Assembly: GCF_000518545.1 (NCBI RefSeq)
Contig: NZ_JADU01000001.1
Location: 62,001-126,000, forward strand
DNA from: Hallella seregens ATCC 51272
GTDB lineage: Bacteria > Bacteroidota > Bacteroidia > Bacteroidales > Bacteroidaceae
DNA length: 64,000 bases
Reading direction: 5' to 3'
In this document: positions 36,251 through 45,558 of the stretch, in pieces
How positions within the stretch are numbered: position 1 is the stretch's first letter
Layout of the letters: each line of letters starts with the position of its first letter
Position numbers and translations under genes: made by a program
The notes under the pieces: generated by a model
Database searches by the model: none
The model's input: the letters and a program-made list of their open reading frames with translations, nothing else
Told to the model about the DNA's origin: nothing

Positions 36251-39200
36251 ATGAAGCAAACCTTATTGACAAACAAAAGCACAGGCACCTTTTGGTGCAG
36301 GCTAACGCTAACGGTGCTGTTGCTGTTTGCAGCTATCGGTGTGCTGCCGTGGAGCACGCTCCATGCGCAAACATTTACTGGTACGGTGGTTTCGGCTGCC
36401 GACAATGAGCCCCTTATCGGTGCAACGATTGGAGTGCAGGGACGAAACGCGAACGCCGTGACCGACCTTGATGGCCGTTTCTCCATCGATGCGCGCGAGG
36501 GCGAAACCCTTTTGGTGTCGTACATCGGCTTTGTTCAGCAGAAAGTGCGCGTTAAAGGGCAGACCATCACCATCACCCTGCAAGAAGAATCGCACTCGCT
36601 CAACGACGTGGTGGTGATAGGATACGGGGTGCAGAAGAAGAAACTGGTTACCGGCGCCACCGTGCAAGTCAAGGGCGAAGACTTGGCCAAGCGCAACACG
36701 GGCAACGCCTTGCAAGCCATGCAGGGGCAAACGCCAGGCGTGAACATCATCGCCGAGAGCGGACAGCCGGGTGCGGGCATGAAGGTGATTGTGCGAGGAC
36801 AGGGTTCTAACACAGGTGCGGGACCATTGTACGTTATCGACGGCATACCCGGATTGGACATTACAGCTGTAAATCCCTCGGACATCGAGAGCATCGATGT
36901 GCTGAAAGACGCCGCTTCGGCTGCCATTTATGGCGCTCAGGCTGCCAATGGCGTGGTTATTGTGACCACGCGCGGGGGCAAGGAAGGCCGTGCCCAGGTC
37001 ACTTTCGACGGCTATCGTGGCTGGCAAACGGTGCCCAAGAAGACGAAGATGCTTAATGCCAGCGAGTATATGATGCTGATGGACGAGCAAAACAAGAACT
37101 CGGGCGGCACAGCTTACGACTGGGGCAACACCGCGTCCATACACAATACGCAGGGCGGCATCTACGACACCAATTGGATGGACGAGATGTTTCAGAGCTC
37201 GGCTCCCGTGCAAAACTATACGTTGGGCGTGAATGGAGGCAGCAAAGGCAGCACATACGCGGTCTCTTTGGGCTATTACAGTCAGGAAGGCATCGTGGGT
37301 GGCAAGCAAGCCAGCAACTATGAACGCTACAACCTTCGGTCAAATCTCGAACAAAAACTCTTTAACGATGTGCTGACCATTGGCGAAAATCTCTCTTTCT
37401 CGTATGTAAAAAGCACCTCGGGCATCACGGGCAACATGTATAACAACAAGTTGCGTGGGGCTTATTCCACCTCGCCCTTGCAGCCCGTGTACCTGCAACC
37501 CGATGGACGCGAAGACCTGAACAATGGTTACTCTTACTCCATTGCCACTGATTGGAACCAATACGACGGCAACCCTGTGGCCAACCTTTATCGTAACCGC
37601 AGTGCCAGCGATGCCCAGAACTGGGTGGCTACGGTTTATGCGGAGCTTCAACCCTTAAAAAACCTGCGCATAAAAACACTTCTGGGCTTCAACAACAACT
37701 CCTCTTCGTATCGTGCTTACAATCCCATGTACGTATCTACCGTAAACGATCAGAACACCAACGGCTCCACTGTGAGCCAGAGCATGTTTAAGGGATGGAC
37801 CCTAACATGGACCAATACTGCCATGTACGATTGGAAAATGGGGCTGAACCAGTTTAACACCATGCTGGGTATGGAGGTTGAACGCACCCAAGGTGAGAGC
37901 GTGAGCGGAGGAAACACCTTGCTTCCAGTTTATGATGGCTGGGCAACGGCCTACCTAAGCAACGACCGCAATGGCCACACGGGTTCCATCTACGGCTATC
38001 CCACAGAGGACTATCGCCGCATATCTTACTTCGGACGTGTGGGATGGAACTACGATGACAAGTACATGGCCAACCTAACCCTTCGCGCAGACGGCAGTTC
38101 GCGCTTTGCCAAAGGTCACCGTTGGGGCTGGTTCCCCTCGGTGTCGGCAGGTTGGGTAATCACTCGCGAGTCTTTCATGGAGCAGACATCATCGTGGCTC
38201 GACTTCCTGAAAATTCGCGCAAGTTGGGGACAAGTGGGCAACAACAACATTGGCGCGTTCCTTTATGCGGCCACTGTAACCCTCGATGGTGCGGGCTATA
38301 ACTTCGGGACGGGTAAAGGCAGTGTGCTCAATACCAACGGAGCCCTGTCCAATCGTCTCGGGAATGACCATCTGAAATGGGAAACATCCGAACAAACTGA
38401 CTTGGGTATTGATGCGCGCTTCTTGCGCTCGAGGCTGGGTTTCAACTTCGATTGGTATTATAAAACCACCAAGGACTGGATAGTACAAGCTCCCATCTTG
38501 GCGACGGCAGGCGCTGATTCACCGTTCATCAATGGAGGAAACGTTACAAACCAAGGTGTGGAGATGGGGCTTACTTGGGACGACAACATGGGCAGGAGTC
38601 TGCGTTATAACGTAGGCGTGAACTTTGCTTACAACCGCAACGAGGTGAACGAGATACCTACGACGGGCGGTATCATCCATGGTTATGCCAACGGATCGAC
38701 TAACGCCAACGTAATGTTCAACAACCAACCCGAGTTTTTCCGTTGCCAAAATGGGCATGCCATGGGCTTCTTCTGGGGCTATCGAACGGCTGGGATATTC
38801 CAAAACCAACAAGAAATAGACGCATGGAAAGCTGCCGGAAAAGGCGTTTTGCCCAATACCGAACCCGGCGACGTGCGCTTTGTAGACGTGGATGAAGACG
38901 GAACGATAGATGACGGCGACAAGGTAGACCTGGGTAATGGCATTCCCAAATTCAACTTCGGCCTTAACCTCGGCCTCACTTACAAGCAGTTCGACTTTGC
39001 TGCAACGCTTTCAGGTGCGGCAGACTTCAAGGTGGCCAATGGCGGTTATCGCAACTGGGGCAACAGTGTAAAGGGCAACTACACCACCGAGTATCTTGGC
39101 CGTTGGCACGGAGAAGGCACAAGCAATACGCTGCCGCGCCTCACCAACGACGATCGCAACTGGACAAACTTCTCAGACCTCTACCTGCAGGATGGCTCTT

Positions 39201-39433
39201 ATCTTCGTATTGCCAACCTGATCGTGGGCTACGATTTCTCGAAGCTCATTCGTTTCAAGCTGGTTTCGCAGGCTCGTCTCTACTTCCAAGTGCAAAACTT
39301 ATACACCTTTACGGGTTACAACGGCATGGATCCCGAAGTGGGTTTTGGCGAACACGCTTGGATGTCGGGTATCGATACCGGCTCTTACCCCCACGCGCGA
39401 ACTTTCATTGTGGGTGTGAACGTGAAGTTTTAA
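36251..39433 (+). CDS. SusC/RagA-family TonB-dependent outer-membrane transporter
   Basis: 1060 residues. Signal peptide (about 1-40, ending STLHAQ), then a carboxypeptidase-regulatory-like domain (FTGTVVSAADNEPLIGATIG), a Ton box-like region (LNDVVVIGYGVQKKK), the plug domain (GTPGVNI-like QGQTPGVNIIAES, VIDGIPGLDITAVNPSDIES) and a long barrel. SusC proteins import oligosaccharides into the periplasm with energy from TonB, paired with a SusD lid. The partner gene follows at 39463. First gene of a polysaccharide utilization locus. Confidence 0.96.
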   Translation: MKQTLLTNKSTGTFWCRLTLTVLLLFAAIGVLPWSTLHAQTFTGTVVSAADNEPLIGATIGVQGRNANAVTDLDGRFSIDAREGETLLVSYIGFVQQKVRVKGQTITITLQEESHSLNDVVVIGYGVQKKKLVTGATVQVKGEDLAKRNTGNALQAMQGQTPGVNIIAESGQPGAGMKVIVRGQGSNTGAGPLYVIDGIPGLDITAVNPSDIESIDVLKDAASAAIYGAQAANGVVIVTTRGGKEGRAQVTFDGYRGWQTVPKKTKMLNASEYMMLMDEQNKNSGGTAYDWGNTASIHNTQGGIYDTNWMDEMFQSSAPVQNYTLGVNGGSKGSTYAVSLGYYSQEGIVGGKQASNYERYNLRSNLEQKLFNDVLTIGENLSFSYVKSTSGITGNMYNNKLRGAYSTSPLQPVYLQPDGREDLNNGYSYSIATDWNQYDGNPVANLYRNRSASDAQNWVATVYAELQPLKNLRIKTLLGFNNNSSSYRAYNPMYVSTVNDQNTNGSTVSQSMFKGWTLTWTNTAMYDWKMGLNQFNTMLGMEVERTQGESVSGGNTLLPVYDGWATAYLSNDRNGHTGSIYGYPTEDYRRISYFGRVGWNYDDKYMANLTLRADGSSRFAKGHRWGWFPSVSAGWVITRESFMEQTSSWLDFLKIRASWGQVGNNNIGAFLYAATVTLDGAGYNFGTGKGSVLNTNGALSNRLGNDHLKWETSEQTDLGIDARFLRSRLGFNFDWYYKTTKDWIVQAPILATAGADSPFINGGNVTNQGVEMGLTWDDNMGRSLRYNVGVNFAYNRNEVNEIPTTGGIIHGYANGSTNANVMFNNQPEFFRCQNGHAMGFFWGYRTAGIFQNQQEIDAWKAAGKGVLPNTEPGDVRFVDVDEDGTIDDGDKVDLGNGIPKFNFGLNLGLTYKQFDFAATLSGAADFKVANGGYRNWGNSVKGNYTTEYLGRWHGEGTSNTLPRLTNDDRNWTNFSDLYLQDGSYLRIANLIVGYDFSKLIRFKLVSQARLYFQVQNLYTFTGYNGMDPEVGFGEHAWMSGIDTGSYPHARTFIVGVNVKF

Positions 39434-39462
39434 ATTAGCAATACCTAAGCATTTGTAAAAAA

Positions 39463-41166
39463 ATGAAAAGACAATATATCTTGCAATTGGCGTTTGTAAG
39501 CTTATCCCTTACCGCCTGTACCGATAGCTTTCTGGACACCGCGTCGAAAACAAGCCTCAATACCACCACATATTATAAAACCCCTTCGCAGGCCGAATCG
39601 GCACTCGTGGGCTGCTATGACCAGTACCAGCGCACCGTGAGCAACGGCCAATACCCCACTTTGTTCCAAGCGGCAGAGATGATGAGCGACGACTGTTTTG
39701 GGGGCGGAGGCTCGGGCGACCTTACCAATAAGCTGCTCGACCGTATGGATCAAAGCATCAAGACCGACGAAAACAATATTTTTGGCGGTATTTGGAGCGA
39801 TTACTACAGGTGCGTGTACAACTGCAACATGCTCATCAATTCGTTAGACGGCATTGCTTTCGCATCCGCTGCCGACCGTGCCGCCATTGAGGGACAGGCG
39901 CGTGCCATTCGCGGATTGGCCTATTTCGACCTTGTAAGGATGTTTGAAAACGTGCCTTTGCTTACCCAGCCTACGAACGACATCGTGGCTCAAGCCGATC
40001 CAAAGGAGGTGTATAAGTTGATTGTGGGCGACCTGAAATATGCTGCCGACAATATTCCCGCCACCATGTTCGTAAACAACAGTGCCTCGTTGGGCCACAT
40101 TTCTCGCTATGCCGCCGCGGCGATGCTGGCACGAGTCTATCTGTTTTACGATGGTGTGTATAACGACAACAACGGGGGAGAGATGCCGGGGGCACTAACC
40201 AAGGCAGATGCCTTGAAGTATTGCGAAGACATTATTGCCGCCAATGTTTATCAGCTGGAAACCCGTTTTGCCGACCTTTGGCCCGCAGCCTGTACGCAGA
40301 AAAGCACAGTTGCCGAGGGAAGGAAAACTACTTACAAGGAGGCGAGCGACGAAATACTCTGGGTGGTGAAGTTCAACAATGACCAAAACTGGACCAATGG
40401 CAATGCAAATGGCAACCGTTTTGTCATCAACATTGGCATGCCCTCGGTGAATTCGGCCCCTTATGCCTTTGGCTGGGGTGCTTGTGCCATTACACCTTAT
40501 GCCCAATCCTTGTTCTCTGCAGACGACCAACGCGGCACGGCCACTATCATCGACACCCGCACCCTGCCTTTAGACGACGGCGGAACAGCATACGAAAAGC
40601 AGATCACGACCGATGTAGGTGACTTTACCGGCTACACCATTAAGAAGTATGCACCAATGTGTTACGCCGACGGGACATCGATGCCTACGGCCGAAAGTGA
40701 TGTTACGGGGTCGAACTTCATGACCTCACAAGATCAAAACTGGGTGCTTGTGCGCTACGCTGACGTGTTGCTGATGGCTGCCGAACTGGGCAGTGCCAAC
40801 GCCATGACCTATGTTAATCAGGTAAGGGCGCGTGCTTACGGCGACAATAGTCACAACCTTACAGCTTCACCCACGCGTGACGAGATATGGCAAGAACGCC
40901 GAAAGGAGTTCATGGGCGAGGGGCAACGCTATTTCGACTTGCGCAGACAGGGTCTGGACACTTTCGTAAAGGCCATCCTTGGGCAAGCTACTGCCGACGG
41001 AACGCCGACGGGAACGCCCGTAGAGGTATATGCCAACACGCGCAAAGTGACGCTGGCCAGCGCATTCAAAGAGCAGAACGTGCGGGAAAAACGCGGTTTT
41101 TGGCAGATACCCACAGGTGAGATAAACCTCTCTAATGGCGTTTACAAGCAAAACGCTGGCTGGTAG
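39463..41166 (+). CDS. SusD/RagB-family surface glycan-binding lipoprotein
   Basis: 567 residues. Lipobox LSLTAC puts the lipid Cys at residue 19. SusD motifs include SQAESALVGCYDQYQ, the TPR-like helices (ARAIRGLAYFDLVRMF, AAAAMLARVYLFYDG) and the C-terminal RRKEFMGEGQRYFDLRRQG. It binds the glycan on the cell surface and closes over SusC. 29 bp after susC; a strong inverted repeat follows the gene. Confidence 0.96.
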   Translation: MKRQYILQLAFVSLSLTACTDSFLDTASKTSLNTTTYYKTPSQAESALVGCYDQYQRTVSNGQYPTLFQAAEMMSDDCFGGGGSGDLTNKLLDRMDQSIKTDENNIFGGIWSDYYRCVYNCNMLINSLDGIAFASAADRAAIEGQARAIRGLAYFDLVRMFENVPLLTQPTNDIVAQADPKEVYKLIVGDLKYAADNIPATMFVNNSASLGHISRYAAAAMLARVYLFYDGVYNDNNGGEMPGALTKADALKYCEDIIAANVYQLETRFADLWPAACTQKSTVAEGRKTTYKEASDEILWVVKFNNDQNWTNGNANGNRFVINIGMPSVNSAPYAFGWGACAITPYAQSLFSADDQRGTATIIDTRTLPLDDGGTAYEKQITTDVGDFTGYTIKKYAPMCYADGTSMPTAESDVTGSNFMTSQDQNWVLVRYADVLLMAAELGSANAMTYVNQVRARAYGDNSHNLTASPTRDEIWQERRKEFMGEGQRYFDLRRQGLDTFVKAILGQATADGTPTGTPVEVYANTRKVTLASAFKEQNVREKRGFWQIPTGEINLSNGVYKQNAGW

Positions 41167-41178
41167 AGCTTGACGTTT

Positions 41179-41213
41179 TATTGGCAAGTCGGCAGCTTGT
41201 CGACTTGCCAATA
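41179..41213 (+). terminator. Hairpin after susD
   Basis: Perfect 13-bp arms TATTGGCAAGTCG (41179-41191) and CGACTTGCCAATA (41201-41213). No U run follows, so it may stabilise or process the susCD mRNA rather than end it; it separates high susCD expression from the regulator gene. Confidence 0.6.
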
Positions 41214-41265
41214 TACTCACCGAAGCTGCATTTTTTGTCTCTTACGGATGAATTTAAGGCATGCC

Positions 41266-41299
41266 TTTGTTGAAAGACGGGCAGAAAAAGTTATATTTG
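41266..41299 (+). promoter_or_regulatory. Promoter of the hybrid sensor-regulator gene
   Basis: TTTG at 41266-41269, 22-bp spacer, TATATTTG at 41292-41299, about 43 bp before the start. Looks constitutive. Confidence 0.7.
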
Positions 41300-41342
41300 C
41301 GACACCAAACCTACCATTACCCTAAACCCGCATATTGACGAT

Positions 41343-44300
41343 ATGACGAACAAAAGAAGGTTGCAACGCTTACGAATAGTCGTGCCCATGCTCTTGCTGG
41401 CCATGAACTATGCTGTGGCTGTTGTCGCAGGTGAACTTGAATTCAGATGTCTTGAAACCAACAACGGACTTGCCGACTCGCATGTGAGTGCCATATTGAA
41501 AGACCGGAAGGGCTTTCTTTGGATAGGCACGGCCGCAGGCTTGAGCCGTTACGACGGGTTCAGGTTTAAGAACTTCTATGCCAATACGGCCGACAAAGGT
41601 GCTATTCGCAGCAATCAGGTAGAAGGAATAGTGGAGGATGGCGATGGAAAACTTTGGGTGCAAACCAATGAAGGCTATTCCATATATGACCCTTCGACCG
41701 AGCGTTTCAACAATAACGTTGAAGAATGGATGAGGCAAAGGGGCATGCGCGGTACGCCCGACCTCGTGTTTGTGGATGCAAAGCGGTGTTTTTGGATAAC
41801 AGTCAAGGGCTTGGGTTGCTATTATTACAACCCCAAGACCGTTGCACTGCATCTCTTTTCTTCGGGCAATGCGCCAGAGCAGCTCCCTCGCGGAATCGTT
41901 ACCTGTATCAGCGAGCGTGGCACATCGTTGGTATTAAGCTACAATGACGGTACGCTCGTTCGGCTCGACGGCCCCAATCGCCGCTTGGTTTGGGTCAACA
42001 GCTACCTTGCACAACAAACGAGGGGTAACAAAAACCACCATTATAACACAGTTATAGACAGTCATTATAACTATTGGGTGAGCAATCACGCCTTGGCCAA
42101 AACCATGGTTTACAGTTCGCGTGAGCGAAAATGGTATGCGTCGCCCAACGAATTCATGCGTAGCCAGGGGCTTAACCTCGGTCAGCAAGACGTGTTTGTG
42201 AAGGCTATTGCCGAAGATGCACAAGGCCGTCTGTGGTTAGCCACCGAGCATCAAGGGCTGTACGTGGCCGATTTGCAGCGTCGCCAGCTCACCAACGCCA
42301 TCTATAACGCCGCCAATCCCAACACTTTGCCTGATAATACCTTGCAAAGCCTTTATGTTGACAAGTCCGGTGGCGTATGGATTGGTACATATAAGAATGG
42401 TGTGGCCTATTATTCGCCCTCGTTGGCGCATTTCCCCACCGTGCCCTTGGGCGACATTTGCTGTATTGCCGTAGACCAACAGGGCAACTATTGGTACGGA
42501 ACAAACGACAGCGGACTGCTCCTCCATACGCCGGGGCATGGCACTTATCGACGTTATCGTTTGCCGCAGACAGGGCTTGGAACCGATGTCGTGGTGTGCG
42601 CGCTTCTCGCTTCGGACGGCACATTGTGGTTCGGCTCGTTCAATGGCGGACTTACGCACTATGCCAACGGTAGCTTTCGCGCCTTTAATACGGGCAACTC
42701 GCAGTTGGCCAACAACAGCGTATGGAGCTTGGCAGAAGATGCGCAGGGTAACATTATGCTTGGAACACTGGGCGGCGGCTTGCAAACGCTCAATCCCAAG
42801 ACCATGCAATTCAAGACCTACAACACCGATAACAGCCCGCTTCCCAGCGATTATGTGTCGTCGGTGCGGGTAGGTGGAAACGGTTTGATTTACGTTGGCC
42901 ATTCCAACGGCGTTTCTACTGTAGACGTTCGCACAGGCAAAGTGCAGCGAAGTCTGCCCCTTCGGCGTGGCGAAGAGTTCTCGTCAATGTCGGTGAATGA
43001 TGTTTTTGTAGACAGTCGTGGACTTATATGGAACGCCAACATGTCGGGACTCGACGTGTACGACCCACATTCGTGCCGCATTCATCGGCTTTTCTCCCAT
43101 CCGCAGTTGGGATGCGCCGTACAAGAAGATGCCGACGGCAACATTTGGGCAACCTTGGCCAACAGCGTGGTGCGTGTTAAACCCAGCCTGAAAGAGGGAC
43201 AATGGAGCTTCTTTACTAACAGCTACGACGAGTTGGACGGTCTGCAACATCGCCGTTTCAACTACCGTAGCATCTGTTTTGATGGCAAGGGACAGATACT
43301 TGTGGGCGGACAAGACGGTGTAAACGTTATTCCCACGAGGGGATTGCAGACGCAGCAAACCACACCCGACGTGCTTTTCTCGGGTATTGTGCTCTTCGAT
43401 CATCCGCTGTCCGTGGGCGAACAATACAACAATCGCGTGATACTCACCCATGCCGTAAATGCTTCGCGTGAGCTGCATCTGGACTACGATGAGAACGCCT
43501 TTACTGTATTGTTGGCCACAAACCAAGTGTCGGTTCCCCAAAAGAGCCATTTCCTCTATCGTCTGAAAGGCTTCGGTGATGAGAAATGGCTGATGACAGT
43601 CGAGTCGCAACCCAGTGTAAGCTATGCGGGTTTGGCCCCAAGAACCTACACCTTGGAGGTAAAGGCAGTGGGGCGGGATGGCACCGCCGAGGGAAAGACG
43701 GCCTCGATAACCATCTTCATAGCACCCCCATTCTGGCTTTCCCCTTGGGCATACGTGCTATATGTGGTTTTGACCTTGGCTGTCCTTTGGGTGATATGGC
43801 GACTCACGGTGCATAGACAATTGGAAAAGATGCGCCTTGAATCCGTGCGAAAGGAAGCCGAACGCAACCGCAAGCTCGATGAGATGAAGCTTTCGTTCCT
43901 TACGGACATCAGCCACGAGTTGCGCACGCCTCTCTCGCTGGTCATCTCACCCGTAAAGGCCATGATTTCCAAGGAAGACGACGTGCAGAAACGTTTGCGA
44001 TTAGAACTTATTCTGCGTAACGCCAACCGCTTGCTCAATCTGGTAAACCAAACATTAGACCTTCGCAAGATAGAAACCAACGCAGTAAGCGTGGATCTTC
44101 GCGAGGCAGACATGGTGGCTTTCGTGAAAGACATCGTGGAAACGTTCGCCCGCCTCTCGCAAAAAGATGTGCGTCTGTCGTTTCACAGTGATCTGCAAGC
44201 CGTACGCATGGCTTTCGATGCCGACAAAATGGCCAAGGTGATGAACAATCTACTCTCCAATGCGTTTAAGTTCACGCCCGAAGGTGGTGCCATCGACGTA

Positions 44301-45491
44301 ACGATAAGCCTTGAAACGGCCGACGGCCAACCACTGGATAGGCCGAAACATAATCTGCTTGTCTCTGTAGCCGATACAGGCTGCGGCATTGCCGCCGTTG
44401 ACAAGACACGCATTTTCGACCGCTTCTACCAAGCGGGGCATCGCAATGCTTCGGTGTTTGGCGACAGCGGACTGGGGCTTAGCATTGCCAAGATGTACGT
44501 CACCATGCACGGCGGCGACATTTCTGTGGCCGATAACCATGCAGGCGAGGGCAAAGGCACGGTGTTTACCATATCCTTACCGCTGAACCAAGCCCTCGGC
44601 AGCATTGGCGCCTCTGTCTCGGCCAACAATGCCGATTGCAGCGAAGCAATGGTGCAAGAGAGTCCCATAACCCATGTGCCAACACCCACGCCTCAGGTCA
44701 AGAAAGAGGTGCTGGTGGTAGACGACAGCGACGATTTCCTCACTTTTATGACCGAGATTTTGTCCGAACAGTATATCGTTCGCACGGCTGTAGACGGGCA
44801 TGAAGCCCTCAAAGAGGTGGCCAAGGCCAAACCTCACTTGATATTGAGTGACGTGATGATGCCCGTGATGGACGGCAATGAACTCTGCCGAGCGATAAAA
44901 GGCAATCCAGAAACGGCGCATATCCCATTCATCATGCTTACGGCCCGCCTCTCAACGGAGCATCAGATAGAGGGATTTACCTCTGGTGCAGACGAATATA
45001 TCACCAAGCCTTTCAACCTCGACTTGCTGCATCTGCGCATCGACAACCTTATTCGGGCCTATGCCAACAGGCAAGGCGATGTGCTGCAAACGCCCGAACA
45101 TGGGGCCGAAAAGCTTTCTCCTACCATCACTCGCGAGCAAATAACCTCGCTCGACCAGCAGTTGATGGACAAGGCCACGGCTTTCGTTGAGGCAAATTTG
45201 GGCAACGCCGAGCTGAGTGTGGAGATGATGAGCGAGGAAATGGGCATGTCGCGCGTGCACCTTTACAAGCGTCTGCTCTCCATCACGGGCAATACGCCCT
45301 CCGAATTTATTCGGCTCATACGCATACGCCATGCCGAACAGCTGCTGCGCGAGAGCCAACTCTCCGTCAGCGAGATAGCCTATAAGGTGGGATTCAACCT
45401 GCCGAGGCTTTTTTCCAAATACTTTAAGGAACATTACGGCGTCATGCCGTCACAATATAAATTGAATCATAAATCTGGCATGAATGCTTGA
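41343..45491 (+). CDS. Hybrid two-component system regulator (HTCS)
   Basis: 1382 residues in one chain. N-terminal signal/anchor, then a large periplasmic propeller of Reg_prop repeats (SHVSAILKDRKGFLWIGTAA; NNSVWSLAEDAQGNIMLGTL) and a Y_Y_Y domain (HFLYRLKGFGDEKWL). A membrane helix near 797-820, histidine kinase with His858 in DISHELRTPLS, ATPase motifs (NLLSNAFKFTPEGG, DTGCGI, DSGLGLSI), receiver with Asp1170 in LILSDVMMPVMDG, and an AraC-type DNA-binding end (about 1270-1375; NTPSEFIRLIRIRHAEQLLR). Binds a sugar in the periplasm and activates the locus. Sits between susD and the enzyme genes. Confidence 0.96.
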   Translation: MTNKRRLQRLRIVVPMLLLAMNYAVAVVAGELEFRCLETNNGLADSHVSAILKDRKGFLWIGTAAGLSRYDGFRFKNFYANTADKGAIRSNQVEGIVEDGDGKLWVQTNEGYSIYDPSTERFNNNVEEWMRQRGMRGTPDLVFVDAKRCFWITVKGLGCYYYNPKTVALHLFSSGNAPEQLPRGIVTCISERGTSLVLSYNDGTLVRLDGPNRRLVWVNSYLAQQTRGNKNHHYNTVIDSHYNYWVSNHALAKTMVYSSRERKWYASPNEFMRSQGLNLGQQDVFVKAIAEDAQGRLWLATEHQGLYVADLQRRQLTNAIYNAANPNTLPDNTLQSLYVDKSGGVWIGTYKNGVAYYSPSLAHFPTVPLGDICCIAVDQQGNYWYGTNDSGLLLHTPGHGTYRRYRLPQTGLGTDVVVCALLASDGTLWFGSFNGGLTHYANGSFRAFNTGNSQLANNSVWSLAEDAQGNIMLGTLGGGLQTLNPKTMQFKTYNTDNSPLPSDYVSSVRVGGNGLIYVGHSNGVSTVDVRTGKVQRSLPLRRGEEFSSMSVNDVFVDSRGLIWNANMSGLDVYDPHSCRIHRLFSHPQLGCAVQEDADGNIWATLANSVVRVKPSLKEGQWSFFTNSYDELDGLQHRRFNYRSICFDGKGQILVGGQDGVNVIPTRGLQTQQTTPDVLFSGIVLFDHPLSVGEQYNNRVILTHAVNASRELHLDYDENAFTVLLATNQVSVPQKSHFLYRLKGFGDEKWLMTVESQPSVSYAGLAPRTYTLEVKAVGRDGTAEGKTASITIFIAPPFWLSPWAYVLYVVLTLAVLWVIWRLTVHRQLEKMRLESVRKEAERNRKLDEMKLSFLTDISHELRTPLSLVISPVKAMISKEDDVQKRLRLELILRNANRLLNLVNQTLDLRKIETNAVSVDLREADMVAFVKDIVETFARLSQKDVRLSFHSDLQAVRMAFDADKMAKVMNNLLSNAFKFTPEGGAIDVTISLETADGQPLDRPKHNLLVSVADTGCGIAAVDKTRIFDRFYQAGHRNASVFGDSGLGLSIAKMYVTMHGGDISVADNHAGEGKGTVFTISLPLNQALGSIGASVSANNADCSEAMVQESPITHVPTPTPQVKKEVLVVDDSDDFLTFMTEILSEQYIVRTAVDGHEALKEVAKAKPHLILSDVMMPVMDGNELCRAIKGNPETAHIPFIMLTARLSTEHQIEGFTSGADEYITKPFNLDLLHLRIDNLIRAYANRQGDVLQTPEHGAEKLSPTITREQITSLDQQLMDKATAFVEANLGNAELSVEMMSEEMGMSRVHLYKRLLSITGNTPSEFIRLIRIRHAEQLLRESQLSVSEIAYKVGFNLPRLFSKYFKEHYGVMPSQYKLNHKSGMNA

Positions 45492-45558
45492 CAGGCACGA
45501 AAACAGAGTGCGTCATCAACGAGCCCGCCTAAGCACATGCCCCAACAATCATATCGAA

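Noticed and set aside
36251..41166. Starch utilization (Sus) locus
   Set aside because: Enzymes are GH31 with PA14-type insert, GH2 and GH3, not GH13 or GH97, so xyloglucan-type substrate fits better.
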